Positions 33,859 through 44,547 are shown, counted from the first letter of the stretch. The stretch is DNA of 58,228 nucleotides from Flammeovirgaceae bacterium UBA4465 (GCA_905182655.1 CAJJCN010000030.1:1-58228); one strand, 5' to 3'. Notes: generated by a model not told the origin, from the letters alone. Program-made: numbers and translations.

Positions 33859-35592
33859 TTATTTACGCCCCTGGGTTTGAATGTAGGTCTTGACTCTTGC
33901 CTCCATGATAGACAACGTGACCGTGCCTTGAGCTAAAATAACTTCATGAAAGTCGCGAATATCAAACCTAGATCCAAGTGCTTCTTCTGCTTTCTCTCGT
34001 AATTCTCGTATTTTTAATTCACCTATCTTATAGGATAAAGCCTGACCTGGCCACGAGATATATCGATCCGTTTCAGTATTGATCTCATGCAACGACAGCG
34101 CGGTATTCACCGCCATAAAATTAACTACTTGATCTCGGGTCCATCCTTTGGCGTGAATACCCGTATCTACCACTAATCTGCAGGCCCGCCACATTTCGTA
34201 AGTTAACTTTCCAAATTGCTCATACAACGTAGTATACATACCCATCTCTTCAGCTAAAAACTCACTGTATAAGCCCCAACCCTCTCCGTAAGCTGAAAGG
34301 TATAAATCACGTCTAAATGCGGGAATGCTATCTCCTAGCTCAGCATTTAAGCTCCCTTGCAAATGATGTCCAGGGACGGCTTCATGCACAGTGAGCGAAG
34401 GGAGGGTATAGAGCGTTCTACTTGGTAAATCATAGGTGTTGACCCAATAATATCCAGGTTCTGTACTCTGGGCGTCAGTACCTACGTACCTTCCTCCCGT
34501 GTATTTTGGAGCAATGGCATCAGGGACAGGTGCTACTCCGTAGGGCTTTCGGGGCAATGTCTTAAAAAAGCGGGGCAACTGCGCATCCACTCGTTTGGCC
34601 ATATCTCGGGCAATCATCAACAATTCCTTGGGTGTAGTAGCATAAAATTGCTTATCTGTTCTTAGAAAAGTTAAAAAGTCTTCGAAACTACCCTCAAATT
34701 CTAAATCTTCGATAATCTGTTTCATCTGAGCCCTAATTCTACTGACCTCACTCAGGCCTATTTGATGAATAATATCCGCTGTAAACTGGGTACTCGTGGT
34801 ATAAAAATCAATCCGATTCTGATAATAATCAAGGCCATTTGGTGTTTCAGAAACACCTAGAGTCGTTCTGGTATTGGGTAAATAGACCGACTCAAAAAAA
34901 TCTTTAATCCTTATAAATTGTGGAATCACTTGGGTCTCAATCGCTAATTTAGCGGCAGTTAAAACTGAATCTTTTTGGTTTTCATTTAACCCTTTGGGTA
35001 GCTTTTTGAACGGTTTATAATAATAACTTTGATCATATGATGAGACGATATGATCCTCATAAGTAGACTCATATCCCTCAAATATGACCAAAGGCTGTGA
35101 AACCCCTTTTTCCAGACCTGCTCGTAAATTGATGAAATGCTGGTCTACAAATTCTGGCAGTGCATTCAATTTATTTAAATAAGACTTCACTTGTCCAAAA
35201 TCATTTAAAGGTTTTACCTGGTAAGTAAGATTACTGTGAAATCCGGCATCTGATAGGATGGGATTTAAATACCGATCATAGCTATAGAAATCTATTTTTT
35301 CTTGTAAAACAAAATTCAATAAAGTCACTGAAATTAAATCGCTTTCATTCAATCCCGTAGTATCTAACTTGGATAGCTCAACAATTAAACTATCCGCGAA
35401 GGTGGCTTCTTTATGATAGTATTCCTTGGTATATAGTCCCAATGGATAACGTGATCTATCAAACCCCTGATGCTCCTCAAAAGATGTTATCAGTACTTTT
35501 AATTGTGTTGTGTCGGGATTGACTTTTGTATGATTACAACCCAGCATCGTTATGAGCAAGGTCCAAAAAATACAATTCCATTTATTTTTCAT
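33859..35592 (-). CDS. DUF885 family lipoprotein, probable zinc peptidase
   Basis: A 577-aa exported lipoprotein; the signal MKNKWNCIFWTLLITMLGC ends in a lipobox. The DUF885 domain fills the rest. Its signature SLTVHEAVPGHHLQGSL contains an HExxxHH-like zinc motif, with EGWGLYSEFLAEEMGMY downstream providing a further Glu ligand. Family members are thought to be metal-dependent peptidases or hydrolases acting outside the cytoplasm. The ATG at 35592 was chosen because the 42 residues before it in the long frame are unlike any signal sequence and lie between two candidate starts. No operon partner is evident. Confidence 0.9.
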   Translation of the reverse strand: MKNKWNCIFWTLLITMLGCNHTKVNPDTTQLKVLITSFEEHQGFDRSRYPLGLYTKEYYHKEATFADSLIVELSKLDTTGLNESDLISVTLLNFVLQEKIDFYSYDRYLNPILSDAGFHSNLTYQVKPLNDFGQVKSYLNKLNALPEFVDQHFINLRAGLEKGVSQPLVIFEGYESTYEDHIVSSYDQSYYYKPFKKLPKGLNENQKDSVLTAAKLAIETQVIPQFIRIKDFFESVYLPNTRTTLGVSETPNGLDYYQNRIDFYTTSTQFTADIIHQIGLSEVSRIRAQMKQIIEDLEFEGSFEDFLTFLRTDKQFYATTPKELLMIARDMAKRVDAQLPRFFKTLPRKPYGVAPVPDAIAPKYTGGRYVGTDAQSTEPGYYWVNTYDLPSRTLYTLPSLTVHEAVPGHHLQGSLNAELGDSIPAFRRDLYLSAYGEGWGLYSEFLAEEMGMYTTLYEQFGKLTYEMWRACRLVVDTGIHAKGWTRDQVVNFMAVNTALSLHEINTETDRYISWPGQALSYKIGELKIRELREKAEEALGSRFDIRDFHEVILAQGTVTLSIMEARVKTYIQTQGRK

Positions 35593-36116
35593 ACAAGTAA
35601 CTTTTAAACAAAACTGAATATGATTTGATTCTATATACTTTAAGTTAACCAATAGGTTTGATTTAAAAGACAATTGAAGCACTTTTCTGTAGTTGCTCAG
35701 AGATGAATTTTCTTTCACAAAACTTGTAATAGATAAAATTTCACTTCGGGTATATCCTTTAATTCAACTTCAATAAACCCTTTTAAAATAGACAGATAAC
35801 TTAATTTCTAGTGATCTTTTCAAAATATTTATTTATGTCGCGGTGACTACTGGTATAATCTTAAAGGAAAAGATCTGTTTTTTCTTTAATTTGATGACTC
35901 ATAAATTAAATATCTTAATATGTCCTTATTTTGAGATAAATAAGGAACTAATGCACGACTCCTCCACGAATCAAGACATTTTGATAATAATACATTAAAC
36001 TTTATTAAAAAGGATAATCAAACAGATTAGTCATTTAAAACGAATCAGGATTGCGTAGATCATTATCAAATTGAAAGACGCATCATGTCAAAAATATAAA
36101 TTATAAAAAAAGTGAT
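35593..36116. other. AT-rich divergent intergenic region
   Basis: 524 nt between the divergent DUF885 gene and the broken isomerase gene. No ORF with family resemblance is seen. A 9-bp hairpin (35923-35931 with 35938-35946, arm TCCTTATTT) is AU-rich and lacks a U-run. No good TAnnTTTG promoter was found on either strand. Confidence 0.45.
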
Positions 36117-37166
36117 TTGAAACGAACTGAATTTATAAAATCTCGAAGAGAATTCATTGGAACTTCCGCAATCTTAGCTACTGGACTGGTCGCTTGTGGA
36201 ACTCCCTCATTGACTAATTCTGAAACTTTTTTAGCCAACGCAAAGCCCAATTCATTAATAAACGGAGTCCAAATTGGTTGTCAAACGTATTCATTTAGGA
36301 GCATGCAAGATCAAAGTGCTGAAGCAACTTTACAGTATGTGTTAGATGCTGGCATCAATGCCATATAATTAATGGGAGACCCTGCTGAAACCTTCGCTGG
36401 AGCACCCATAAGTCCCATTAACTTTAGGGATTTTTATAGCCTGACAAGAAAAAAAAGAAACCAATTACCGCTCAATGTAGAAGAAAAACAGCAACTGGCT
36501 GAAATGGGGATTCAGCGGGAAAATTTTGATCAAGAAATGACCAAATGGCGCACCTCTGTGTCCATGGATAAATTCATAGAATTGAGAAAAATGTATCTCG
36601 ACGCAGGCGTACAAATTTATGCCTTCAAACCACGAGTATTTGATAAAAATAAATCTTTGAAAGAAATCGATTATGGGTTTAAGGTAGGAAAAGCATTGGG
36701 AGTTAGTCATGCTACTCTTGAGCATCCAGAAAATGATGAACACACCCAATTATTGGGTGAAATGGCTTTAAAACATAAAATTTATATCGCCTATCACGGA
36801 CATGAACAACAAACGCCTATTTTGTGGGATACGGCTCTTGAACAATCAGAATATAATGCCATGAATATTGACATAGGACATTATGTTGCAGCCGGAAATC
36901 CTTTGCCTTTAAAAATTATAAAAGAAAAAAATAAAAACATTCAAAGCATACATCTTAAGGACAGAACGTCACCTAAAAACGGACGGAAAAATCTTGCTTT
37001 TGGAAAGGGGGACACTCCAATAAAAGATATTCTTCTTTAGACACGTGATAATCAATATAAATTTCCCTTGACCGTCGAGTTAGAATATAAAATTCCTGAA
37101 GGGTCCGATGCTGTAAAAGAGGTGAAGAAATGTGTAGCTTACTGCCGACTAATATTAGAATCTTAA
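36117..37166 (+). pseudogene. Sugar-phosphate isomerase/epimerase-like TIM-barrel gene broken by two in-frame stops
   Basis: A single continuous reading frame of 350 codons encodes an exported (lipoprotein/Tat-like RREFIGTSAILATGLVAC signal) AP-endonuclease-type TIM barrel of the sugar isomerase/epimerase or hydroxypyruvate-isomerase-like family. It contains two internal stops: TAA at 36366-36368 and TAG at 37038-37040. The frame is unchanged across both. The first interrupts INAI*LMGDPAE, where relatives read IELMGDPAE (GAA to TAA); the second interrupts DILL*TRDNQY, probably a former Leu (TTG to TAG). The remaining domain looks well conserved (HGHEQQTP, NIDIGHYVAAG, SIHLKDR, FPLTVELEY). The start is TTG. 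Point mutation and recent loss is the simplest view; the PQQ dehydrogenase gene follows 53 nt downstream. Confidence 0.85.
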
Positions 37167-37219
37167 GAAGTCTCATCATCCTGAAACATATTCATTAGAT
37201 TCACAATCAAACATCAAAA

Positions 37220-40036
37220 ATGCAAAACCTTATTTTTTATTCTAAACTTTTATTCTTCTTATTAGTGACTGCTTGTGGTTCCAATAATTTAAGGGAAGAT
37301 AATGCGAAACCCGCAGCCAACCGTTTCACCAAAGTAGTCTTAACTCAAGGCATGGACGAGCCCATGACCATGGACTTTTTACCTGATAATCAAATCATCA
37401 TTATTGAAAGGAAAGGCGGCGTCAAAATTTTTGATGAAAAAAAAGGAACTATGACCCTCATAGCCACGCTTACCGTCAATAGAAAATATATAAATAAAGC
37501 AGGAAAAGTACGAGAAGCAGAAGAAGGGTTAATGGGCGTCGTGGTGGATCCTGATTTTATTAAAAATAATTGGCTGTATTTTTATTATGCAGACCCCGAT
37601 GAACCCAAGCATGTGTTAGCTAGATATACATTAAAAAATAATACGATTCTAACAGCATCTAAGAAGATTGTTATTGAGGTTGCCACACAAAGAGAGGAAT
37701 GTTGTCATACTGGCGGTGGTATGCAATTCGATAAAGAAGGAAACCTATACTTGAGCATTGGTAATAATACGGTTAATCCAAAATCAGGTGCCTCTAATTT
37801 AGATGAGCGACCCGGACATAAAAACGAAGATGATCAAAGGGCACCTGCCAATTCAAACGACTTGCGAGGAAAAATCATAAAAATTCATCCCGAAGATGAT
37901 GGTAGTTATTCTATACCAGAAGGAAATCTTTTTCCAGTAGGAATGAAAAATACACGTCCTGAAATATTCACTATGGGCCATAGAAATCCTTGGAGGATAT
38001 CTATTGATAGTAAAACAGGCTATTTGTATTGGGGAGAAGTTGGGCCCGATGCGAACAAAGATTCTATTTGGGGATCCAAAGGTTATGATGAATTTAATCA
38101 GGCCAAAGGTCCTGGATTTTTTGGTTGGCCTTATTTTATTGGTAACAATCAACCCTATAATCACTTGATAGATTTTGACGGGGAAAAAAGAATATACGGA
38201 GCCGCATTTGATCCTACTCATCCGGTCAATAACAGCGTCAATAATACAGGAATCAAAGAATTACCTTTGCCTGTACCCGCGTTAATTTACTATCCCTACG
38301 GTCCCTCCGATAAATTTCCATTGGTAGGAAGTGCTGGTCGAAGTGCCACGGGAGGACCTATTTACAGACAAACGGATTTCAAAAATGCCCCACGCCCTTT
38401 CCCCAGCTATTATGAAGGCAAATGGTTCATTATTGATTTCATGCGTGATTGGATCATGTCAGTGAGTTTGGATGAAAACGGAACGTATCAAGAGATGGAA
38501 AGATTTCTTCCCGAAGAGAATTTCAGTGCGGGGATTGACATGGATTTCGGCCCCTCAGGAGATTTATATATTTTAGAGTACGGGGATTCTTGGTTTAAAA
38601 AGAATCTTAATTCTAAACTAATCAAAATAGAATACCAGGGAGGGAATCGAAAACCACGGGTTCAGGCCTCGGCCAATAAGCTTTCAGGAGCCCTTCCATT
38701 CACTTCTCAATTTACCTCCCAAGGAACCTTTGATTTTGATGATTATGATATAAATCATTTAACCTACCAATGGGAAATAAATGATGAGAACGGTTCAATA
38801 CAATATTTCAAAAACGCACATCCGTCTGTACTCTTTGATAAAGAAGGTATTTATCAAGTTTCACTAACCGTTACGGATTCATACAATGAAAGTAATACAG
38901 CATCCTTTGAAATAATAGCGGGTAACGAACCTCCAAAAGTCACTATAGACCTGATGGGATCCAATCGAAGCTTTTATTTTGGGAATAAACCATTAACCTA
39001 TTTGATCAAGATAACAGATCATGAAGATGGGGTGATTACTGATAATTCTCAAGCAGCCATCACCTTTGATTATGTTCCTGCAGGTTTTGACCCAATTGAA
39101 GTGGTGTCAAGCCAGAGAGGTACCGAATTATTGGCTAAAGATGCTATTTCAAAAAATCTCATTGAATCCAACGACTGTTATTCTTGCCATCAATTTAAGG
39201 TGAAATCAATTGGTCCTAGCTTTACTGAGGTGGCTCAAAAGTACCAAAAAACTGATGAGCACAGAACTCAATTAATCAACAGTATCATCAATGGACAAAG
39301 TGGGATTTGGGGTGAACATGCGATGGCTGCACATCCCCAATTGAGCAGAGCAAATGCGGGAAGAATGGTTGACTACATTCTTAGCTCTTTAGATGATAAA
39401 CCCACCCTAGAATCGCTACCCATCAAGGGAACCCTTCAACCCATACTCCCTGAAGAAGATAATGATGAAGGTGTTTTCCTCTTGAGAGCAGCGTATCAGG
39501 ACAAAGGAGCAAACGAATTAAAATCTCTTTTTGATGAGGCAATCATCACATTGAGTAACCCTATCCTTTTTCCCCCATTTGATAATGAAAATGAAAATAC
39601 CCGATACTTGACTACCCCCCGCACTAATTTTTATGTACTAGGAAAAAGAGCTCATATTGGTTTAAAGAATATAGACCTCTCAGGAATTAAACAAGTCAAG
39701 TTTTTTGTACAAACGCCTTCCAGAGTAGCCGCACATGGAGGCAGGGTAGAAATGAGGCTAGATGATGCTGAAGGGGAAATAATTGCTACGAGTAATCAGA
39801 TTGAACAAAGAGATGTTCCTAGAGAAAAATGGGGCCAAAACAATTCGCAAAGATCACGTGAAGAAAAGATAATTGCTCGGAGAAAAAATAAACAAGTGCT
39901 CTCTTTAAATTTTGAAGGCATCCATTCAACTCATGATATTTATTTTGTATTTAAAAATTCAAATAGCAAAAATGACGAGATCATGATGTCTATTAATGAA
40001 ATTGAGTTCTACGAAGATATAAAGCTTTCAAACTAA
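37220..40036 (+). CDS. Large lipoprotein: PQQ-type sugar dehydrogenase, PKD, cytochrome c, CBM6-like
   Basis: A 938-aa lipoprotein (lipobox LVTAC, about residue 19). Residues about 35-475 form a GSDH-like beta propeller (GLMGVVVDPDF, HTGGGMQFD, GHRNPWRISID, GEVGPDAN), followed by a PKD domain (about 490-570, with FDFDDYDINHLTYQWEI), a cytochrome c domain (CYSCH near 652-656, then GPSFTEVAQKY) and a C-terminal beta-sandwich resembling CBM6 (about 750-935). It should oxidise a sugar outside the cytoplasm and pass electrons to the haem. This set of domains is common in Bacteroidota that degrade polysaccharides. It is probably co-transcribed with the upstream broken isomerase gene. Confidence 0.9.
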   Translation: MQNLIFYSKLLFFLLVTACGSNNLREDNAKPAANRFTKVVLTQGMDEPMTMDFLPDNQIIIIERKGGVKIFDEKKGTMTLIATLTVNRKYINKAGKVREAEEGLMGVVVDPDFIKNNWLYFYYADPDEPKHVLARYTLKNNTILTASKKIVIEVATQREECCHTGGGMQFDKEGNLYLSIGNNTVNPKSGASNLDERPGHKNEDDQRAPANSNDLRGKIIKIHPEDDGSYSIPEGNLFPVGMKNTRPEIFTMGHRNPWRISIDSKTGYLYWGEVGPDANKDSIWGSKGYDEFNQAKGPGFFGWPYFIGNNQPYNHLIDFDGEKRIYGAAFDPTHPVNNSVNNTGIKELPLPVPALIYYPYGPSDKFPLVGSAGRSATGGPIYRQTDFKNAPRPFPSYYEGKWFIIDFMRDWIMSVSLDENGTYQEMERFLPEENFSAGIDMDFGPSGDLYILEYGDSWFKKNLNSKLIKIEYQGGNRKPRVQASANKLSGALPFTSQFTSQGTFDFDDYDINHLTYQWEINDENGSIQYFKNAHPSVLFDKEGIYQVSLTVTDSYNESNTASFEIIAGNEPPKVTIDLMGSNRSFYFGNKPLTYLIKITDHEDGVITDNSQAAITFDYVPAGFDPIEVVSSQRGTELLAKDAISKNLIESNDCYSCHQFKVKSIGPSFTEVAQKYQKTDEHRTQLINSIINGQSGIWGEHAMAAHPQLSRANAGRMVDYILSSLDDKPTLESLPIKGTLQPILPEEDNDEGVFLLRAAYQDKGANELKSLFDEAIITLSNPILFPPFDNENENTRYLTTPRTNFYVLGKRAHIGLKNIDLSGIKQVKFFVQTPSRVAAHGGRVEMRLDDAEGEIIATSNQIEQRDVPREKWGQNNSQRSREEKIIARRKNKQVLSLNFEGIHSTHDIYFVFKNSNSKNDEIMMSINEIEFYEDIKLSN

Positions 40037-40217
40037 AAACATATTATTAATCTTTAGAGAGCTTATACGGCTAGGCAAGCATCATAATAAGGTGCAGCAT
40101 GCAATGATGACTCTATAGAATCTTAATAATCTAATTGAACCACTCCACTGTTTTTTTGAATGGGGTATCCATTTCGATATGAATAAAGAAATGATATCCA
40201 ATAGGACCTATTCAACA

Positions 40218-40249
40218 AAAAAAGGTCGAAATAAATTTCGACCTTTTTT
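40218..40249. terminator. Bidirectional intrinsic terminator between convergent genes
   Basis: Arms at 40218-40232 and 40235-40249 (arm AAAAAAGGTCGAAAT) pair perfectly; with A-run on one side and T-run on the other, the hairpin can end both the plus-strand dehydrogenase transcript and the minus-strand pnp transcript. The innermost pairs probably open into a larger loop. Confidence 0.88.
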
Positions 40250-40285
40250 GAATTTTAAATAATGCCTAAGGAATTTACCCGTTTA

Positions 40286-42403
40286 TTATTCAGGCTTAGG
40301 TAATAAAACTTTTCTTGACAATCGATATTTACCCGTCTTTTTGTCAATCTCTATGAGCTTTACCTTCACTTCTTCTCCTACTTCCATTACCCCTTCCATC
40401 TTCTCTAATCTTTCCCATTTCACTTCAGAAATATGAAGCAAACCATCCTTGCCTGGCATGAATTCAATAAAAGCACCAAATGGCATGATCGATTTAACTT
40501 TACCCTCATATACTTCACCCTCTTCAGGCATGGCAACGATCCCTTTAACCCAATTGGCCGCCTTATCTAATACATCCTTATTGACTGCGAAAATGTTCAC
40601 CAACCCTCCTTTGGGCGTTTCCTCGATGACCACCGTAGCACCGGTCTCACGCTGAATTTCTTGGACTACCTTACCTCCAGGTCCGATCACAGCACCAATC
40701 ATGTCTCTATCAATGGTAATAGAAATCAATCTTGGAGCATTTGGCTTCATTTCAGCCCTTGGCACTTCAATAGTGTCTGTAATCTTGTCTAGGATGTGCA
40801 GTCTTCCCTTCTTAGCCTGTTCCATGGCTTCTTCTAAAATGTCGTATGACAAACCATCTACTTTGATATCCATCTGACAAGCGGTAATCCCATCTCGCGT
40901 ACCGGTGACCTTAAAGTCCATATCTCCTAAATGATCCTCATCACCTAAAATGTCCGAAAGCACCGAATAACGAGAACCGTCTTTTTCGGAAATCATTCCC
41001 ATGGCAATTCCTGATACGGGTTTGGTTATCTGAATTCCAGCGTCCATCAAAGCCAGTGTACCTGCACAAACTGTAGCCATAGATGAAGATCCATTGGATT
41101 CGAGTATGTCTGAAACAATTCTTATGGTATAAGGACTTTCTGGAGGAAGTACAGGCTTTAAAGCCCTCATGGCTAAGTTTCCATGTCCTACCTCTCTTCT
41201 TCCCGGGCCTCTATTAGGTCTTACTTCTCCAGTAGAAAATCCTGGAAAGTTATAGTGTAGGATGAATTTGTTATATCCGGAATGCATGGCACCATCAATC
41301 ATTTGCTCATCTACTTTAGATCCCAAAGTGACAGAGGTCAATGACTGTGTTTCACCTCTAGTAAAAACTGCAGATCCATGTGCACCTGGTAAATAATCTA
41401 TTTCACTCCAAATAGGTCTAATTTCATCTAAATGTCTACCATCTAATCTGACACTTGAATCCATCACACAATTTCTAATTGCATCCTTTTGGACATCATG
41501 ATAATATTTGCGTATCAAAAAATGATCGTGTTGATGATCCTCTCCTAACCCATCAACAAATGCATCAATGATGGCACCAAATTTTTCTTTACGAATTTCT
41601 TTATCGGCAATCCCTTCCTTGGCTACTGCATAACATTTATCATAGCAAGCTGCCTTGATCATGTCATTTAAGGCCAAATCATGATTCTCATGATCATAGG
41701 TACGCTTTTCGGTAGCACCTACCTCTTGAGCTAACTCTATCTGAGCGGCACATTGAATTTTGATCGCCTCATGCGCTACTTTAATCGCTTCAAGCATTTC
41801 AGCTTCCTGAACCTCTTTGCACTCACCCTCTACCATCATGATATTGTCAGCCGAACCTGCTACAATTAACTCCATCTTGGCTTCCGCACTTTGCTCTACA
41901 GAAGGATTTACTACATAAGCACCTGCTACTTGAGCTACCTTTGCTTCTGAAATAGGCCCATTAAAAGGAATGTCTGACACGGCCAATGCCGCAGAAGCTG
42001 CTAAAGCAGCATACGCTATAGGCATGATCTTTGGGTCTGCTGAAATAAGACTGATCATCACCTGCGTATCTGCATGGTAGTCATCCGGAAACAAGGGTCT
42101 TAAAGCCCTATCTACCAGTCTACAAATAAGAATTTCATAATCAGAAAGTCTACTTTCTCTTTTAAGAAAACCCCCTGGTATCTTTCCTGCCGCAGCGAAT
42201 TTCTCTTGATAATCCACCGATAATGGAAGAAAATCAACATTATCTCCGGCGGTTTTTTTGGATACTACGGTAGCGAGTAACATCATGTCACCTACTTTTA
42301 CTACAGCCGATCCGTCTGCTTGTTTAGCTAATTTACCTGTTTCGATGGTGATAGAAGTGCCATCAGGTAATGAAAATGTTTTTTGCTTGAATGATGGAAG
42401 CAT
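40286..42403 (-). CDS. pnp: Polyribonucleotide nucleotidyltransferase (PNPase)
   Basis: A 705-aa 3'-5' exoribonuclease/polymerase of RNA decay. Two RNase PH domains (about 1-215 and 320-540), the linking alpha domain, a KH domain with [16 protein letters not shown] (about 565-600) and an S1 domain (about 620-690; [27 protein letters not shown]) are all present. Catalytic-site motifs such as [17 protein letters not shown] and [19 protein letters not shown] are intact. It follows rpsO by 62 nt on the same strand, the widely conserved rpsO-pnp arrangement, and ends at the bidirectional terminator at 40218-40249. Confidence 0.98.
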   Translation of the reverse strand: MLPSFKQKTFSLPDGTSITIETGKLAKQADGSAVVKVGDMMLLATVVSKKTAGDNVDFLPLSVDYQEKFAAAGKIPGGFLKRESRLSDYEILICRLVDRALRPLFPDDYHADTQVMISLISADPKIMPIAYAALAASAALAVSDIPFNGPISEAKVAQVAGAYVVNPSVEQSAEAKMELIVAGSADNIMMVEGECKEVQEAEMLEAIKVAHEAIKIQCAAQIELAQEVGATEKRTYDHENHDLALNDMIKAACYDKCYAVAKEGIADKEIRKEKFGAIIDAFVDGLGEDHQHDHFLIRKYYHDVQKDAIRNCVMDSSVRLDGRHLDEIRPIWSEIDYLPGAHGSAVFTRGETQSLTSVTLGSKVDEQMIDGAMHSGYNKFILHYNFPGFSTGEVRPNRGPGRREVGHGNLAMRALKPVLPPESPYTIRIVSDILESNGSSSMATVCAGTLALMDAGIQITKPVSGIAMGMISEKDGSRYSVLSDILGDEDHLGDMDFKVTGTRDGITACQMDIKVDGLSYDILEEAMEQAKKGRLHILDKITDTIEVPRAEMKPNAPRLISITIDRDMIGAVIGPGGKVVQEIQRETGATVVIEETPKGGLVNIFAVNKDVLDKAANWVKGIVAMPEEGEVYEGKVKSIMPFGAFIEFMPGKDGLLHISEVKWERLEKMEGVMEVGEEVKVKLIEIDKKTGKYRLSRKVLLPKPE

Positions 42404-42465
42404 AATTTTATTAAATCAAAATTTGAAAAAAAAGGGAACCTTGAAAGAGCTCCCTTAACATATAA

Positions 42466-42735
42466 TTACTTTCTTAGATTGAGTTTGGCTATGATGGCAC
42501 GATAACGCTCAATTTCGTTTTTGTAAAGAAAATCTAGAAGTCTCCTCCGCTTTCCTACGAGTTTCAACAACCCCAAACGGGTTGAGTGATCTTTTTTGTT
42601 CACCTTCAAATGATCTGTAAGGTGGTTAATGCGGTAGGTAAATAAAGCAATTTGAGACTCCGATGCTCCAGTGTCTTGCGTTCCCTTACCATGTGTTTTG
42701 AAAAACTCTTGTTTTTTCTCTGCTGTTAAATACAT
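42466..42735 (-). CDS. rpsO: 30S ribosomal protein S15
   Basis: An 89-aa ribosomal protein, full length. The conserved GKGTQDTGASESQIALFTYRI block and the KDHSTRLGLLKLVGKRRRLLDFL rRNA-binding segment identify S15, which binds the central domain of 16S rRNA in early assembly. It has an exact Bacteroidota promoter (42783-42814) directly downstream of the LptF/G gene, and is followed by pnp. In other bacteria S15 can regulate its own mRNA; no clear pseudoknot was identified here in the short leader (about 42736-42776). Confidence 0.98.
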   Translation of the reverse strand: MYLTAEKKQEFFKTHGKGTQDTGASESQIALFTYRINHLTDHLKVNKKDHSTRLGLLKLVGKRRRLLDFLYKNEIERYRAIIAKLNLRK

Positions 42736-42782
42736 CTATGTCTTAAAAATTAACTTTATGAATTAATACGTTTATTAACGCG

Positions 42783-42814
42783 CAAATTTAATCAATACTA
42801 AATTTGAATACAAA
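42783..42814 (-). promoter_or_regulatory. Bacteroidota-type promoter of rpsO-pnp
   Basis: On the minus strand TTTG (42814-42811), a 20-nt spacer and TAAATTTG (42790-42783) match the consensus exactly. It fits between the LptF/G stop (42819) and rpsO, leaving a leader of about 40 nt. Confidence 0.82.
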
Positions 42815-42818
42815 CTCT

Positions 42819-44486
42819 TTAATGTTTTAATTTTTTGGACAGGCGTTGTTTGAACTTATCAATCATTACTGAATAATAATCCGTATCGAAAAGTCGCGCA
42901 TCGACCCTTGCTTGTCTTAAGAAAAACAACCCTATGGGTAATAGCATCAGGTCTGCCATCCAAACGGAATAAGCCCCATTAACAAAACCAGCTATGGCCC
43001 ATTTTTCACTGAGTATGCTGGCCACATAATAAAAAATGTAAAAAAAGATCGAAATAATTACTGGGAAACCCAGTCCTCCTTTTTTTATAATGGCACCTAG
43101 CGGTGCCCCTATCAAAAACATAACCATACAAGCAAAAGCCTGACTGTACTTTTTGAATTTGGCAATTTTATATCTCTCAGACTCAAATTCAAGCCGAACC
43201 AGCTTAGACTTACTGCTCGATATATTCACCTTATGATTTCTGCTTTTGGATAAAGCCCATTGGAGAATTAAGCCTCTTTTCCGCGCTGTGATAAACAAAG
43301 AATCCAAGTCTTTCAGATTCATTTTACCTAATTTACTTAATTGATTTTCAGGTAACAAATAGGTCCCTCCTGCTTCTTTTCGGATTTTTTGCCTTGAAGT
43401 AAGCGGTACATCTTCTAGTATGATGCTGTCTCTTGATTGGCTAAAAGCAATACGGGATGAAAAATTAAGGTTAATCAAAGAAGCCTTTGCTTTTCTTGAC
43501 TGATTCTGTTGGCCATTATTTTCGATCTGGGTATTGCTCTTCGACTTCAGTGAATCCTTCTTGTCATGCTTTTCATTTTGATAACTTTCTCGATCCAGGC
43601 GATGATACAAATATTGCTTAGATAACTTATGCAGTCCAGTTATCGCTAATTCCTGCTCCAACTGGAGTGAGTCTATATCTGAGGTCAATTCTTCAATATT
43701 TTTCATTTGCCTGTTGTTCTGAAAAAGCTCTTCTCTTGTCCTTTTAAGGTCAAAAGATGAAAGACTGAACATCATATACATTTGATCGAAAGAAGTGCGC
43801 TGAAATTGATCTACACGGTTGTTCTTGGTCGCCTGCTGGTTAAAGTATTGCCCATCGAAAAGTTCTAATTTTAAATACTTGTCGTTGTACATTGAAAACA
43901 TTCTCGAAGAATCCGCCAAAATGACAAAATTATTGCCATTTTTTCGAGTATGGTCATAGATCATTACATCCTTCAGTGTAACGTTATCATTGAATTTTTC
44001 GTTGGCTTTGATGCTATAATTAGGGATTCCATTGTAGAACACACCTTTTTTAATATCCAAAGCAGGTTTTTGGTGTTTGATGTCATAGATCAAGCTATAC
44101 GCTTTCAGGTTGGCTGCCGGAACTACGTAATTATTGAAGAAAAATGCCACCACAGTCAAGACCAAGATGAAAAAAAATATGGGCCTCAATGTTCTCGTCA
44201 GAGATATGCCAGCACTTTTTATGGCTGATAACTCAAAGTTTTCTCCCAAACTACCAAAGGTCATCAAAGAGGAAATCAAAACACCCAGCGGAAGAGCATT
44301 AGGAAGAATATTGATACTGAAATAAAAGAGTAATTCCGCGAAGACTTTAAATCCCAAATTTTTTCCGACAAAATCGTCAAAATATTTGAGCATATATTGG
44401 ATCAATAAAATGAACGTGGCAACTATCGTTGTCAAGAAAAAAGGACCAATAAAAGATTTAAGAATTAGCTTATCAAGCCTCCGCAT
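42819..44486 (-). CDS. LptF/LptG family lipopolysaccharide-export permease
   Basis: A 555-aa inner-membrane protein of the LptF/LptG (YjgP/YjgQ) family, which pulls LPS out of the inner membrane with LptB. Three N-terminal membrane helices (about 13-35, 55-80, 98-120) and three C-terminal ones (about 450-470, 475-497, 505-525) flank a periplasmic beta-jellyroll. MRRLDKLILKSFIGPFFLTT and GENFELSAIKSAGIS are family hallmarks. The protein is longer than the usual 350-400 aa owing to a charged, coiled-coil insertion at about 245-340 in the periplasmic part. Such insertions are common in Bacteroidota. Whether it acts as LptF or LptG cannot be told from sequence alone. Confidence 0.92.
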   Translation of the reverse strand: MRRLDKLILKSFIGPFFLTTIVATFILLIQYMLKYFDDFVGKNLGFKVFAELLFYFSINILPNALPLGVLISSLMTFGSLGENFELSAIKSAGISLTRTLRPIFFFILVLTVVAFFFNNYVVPAANLKAYSLIYDIKHQKPALDIKKGVFYNGIPNYSIKANEKFNDNVTLKDVMIYDHTRKNGNNFVILADSSRMFSMYNDKYLKLELFDGQYFNQQATKNNRVDQFQRTSFDQMYMMFSLSSFDLKRTREELFQNNRQMKNIEELTSDIDSLQLEQELAITGLHKLSKQYLYHRLDRESYQNEKHDKKDSLKSKSNTQIENNGQQNQSRKAKASLINLNFSSRIAFSQSRDSIILEDVPLTSRQKIRKEAGGTYLLPENQLSKLGKMNLKDLDSLFITARKRGLILQWALSKSRNHKVNISSSKSKLVRLEFESERYKIAKFKKYSQAFACMVMFLIGAPLGAIIKKGGLGFPVIISIFFYIFYYVASILSEKWAIAGFVNGAYSVWMADLMLLPIGLFFLRQARVDARLFDTDYYSVMIDKFKQRLSKKLKH

Positions 44487-44517
44487 TTTTTCTCACCATT
44501 ATACTTCAAATGAGAGA

Positions 44518-44547
44518 CAAAGATATTTTATAACGATCAACCACCAA
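44518..44547 (-). promoter_or_regulatory. Possible promoter of LptF/G gene inside the end of the START-like gene
   Basis: On the minus strand TTG (44547-44545), a 19-nt spacer and TATCTTTG (44525-44518) match the consensus. The -33 part overlaps the last codons of the START-like gene, and the leader to the ATG at 44486 would be about 25 nt. Confidence 0.6.

Noticed and set aside
35923-35946. 9-bp hairpin as a terminator or RNA gene
   Set aside because: AU-only stem without a U-run, in a divergent region; likely to occur by chance in AT-rich DNA.
36117-37166. Programmed read-through or selenocysteine/pyrrolysine gene
   Set aside because: Stops are TAA and TAG, not TGA, with no nearby recoding hairpin; two different stops fit point mutations better.
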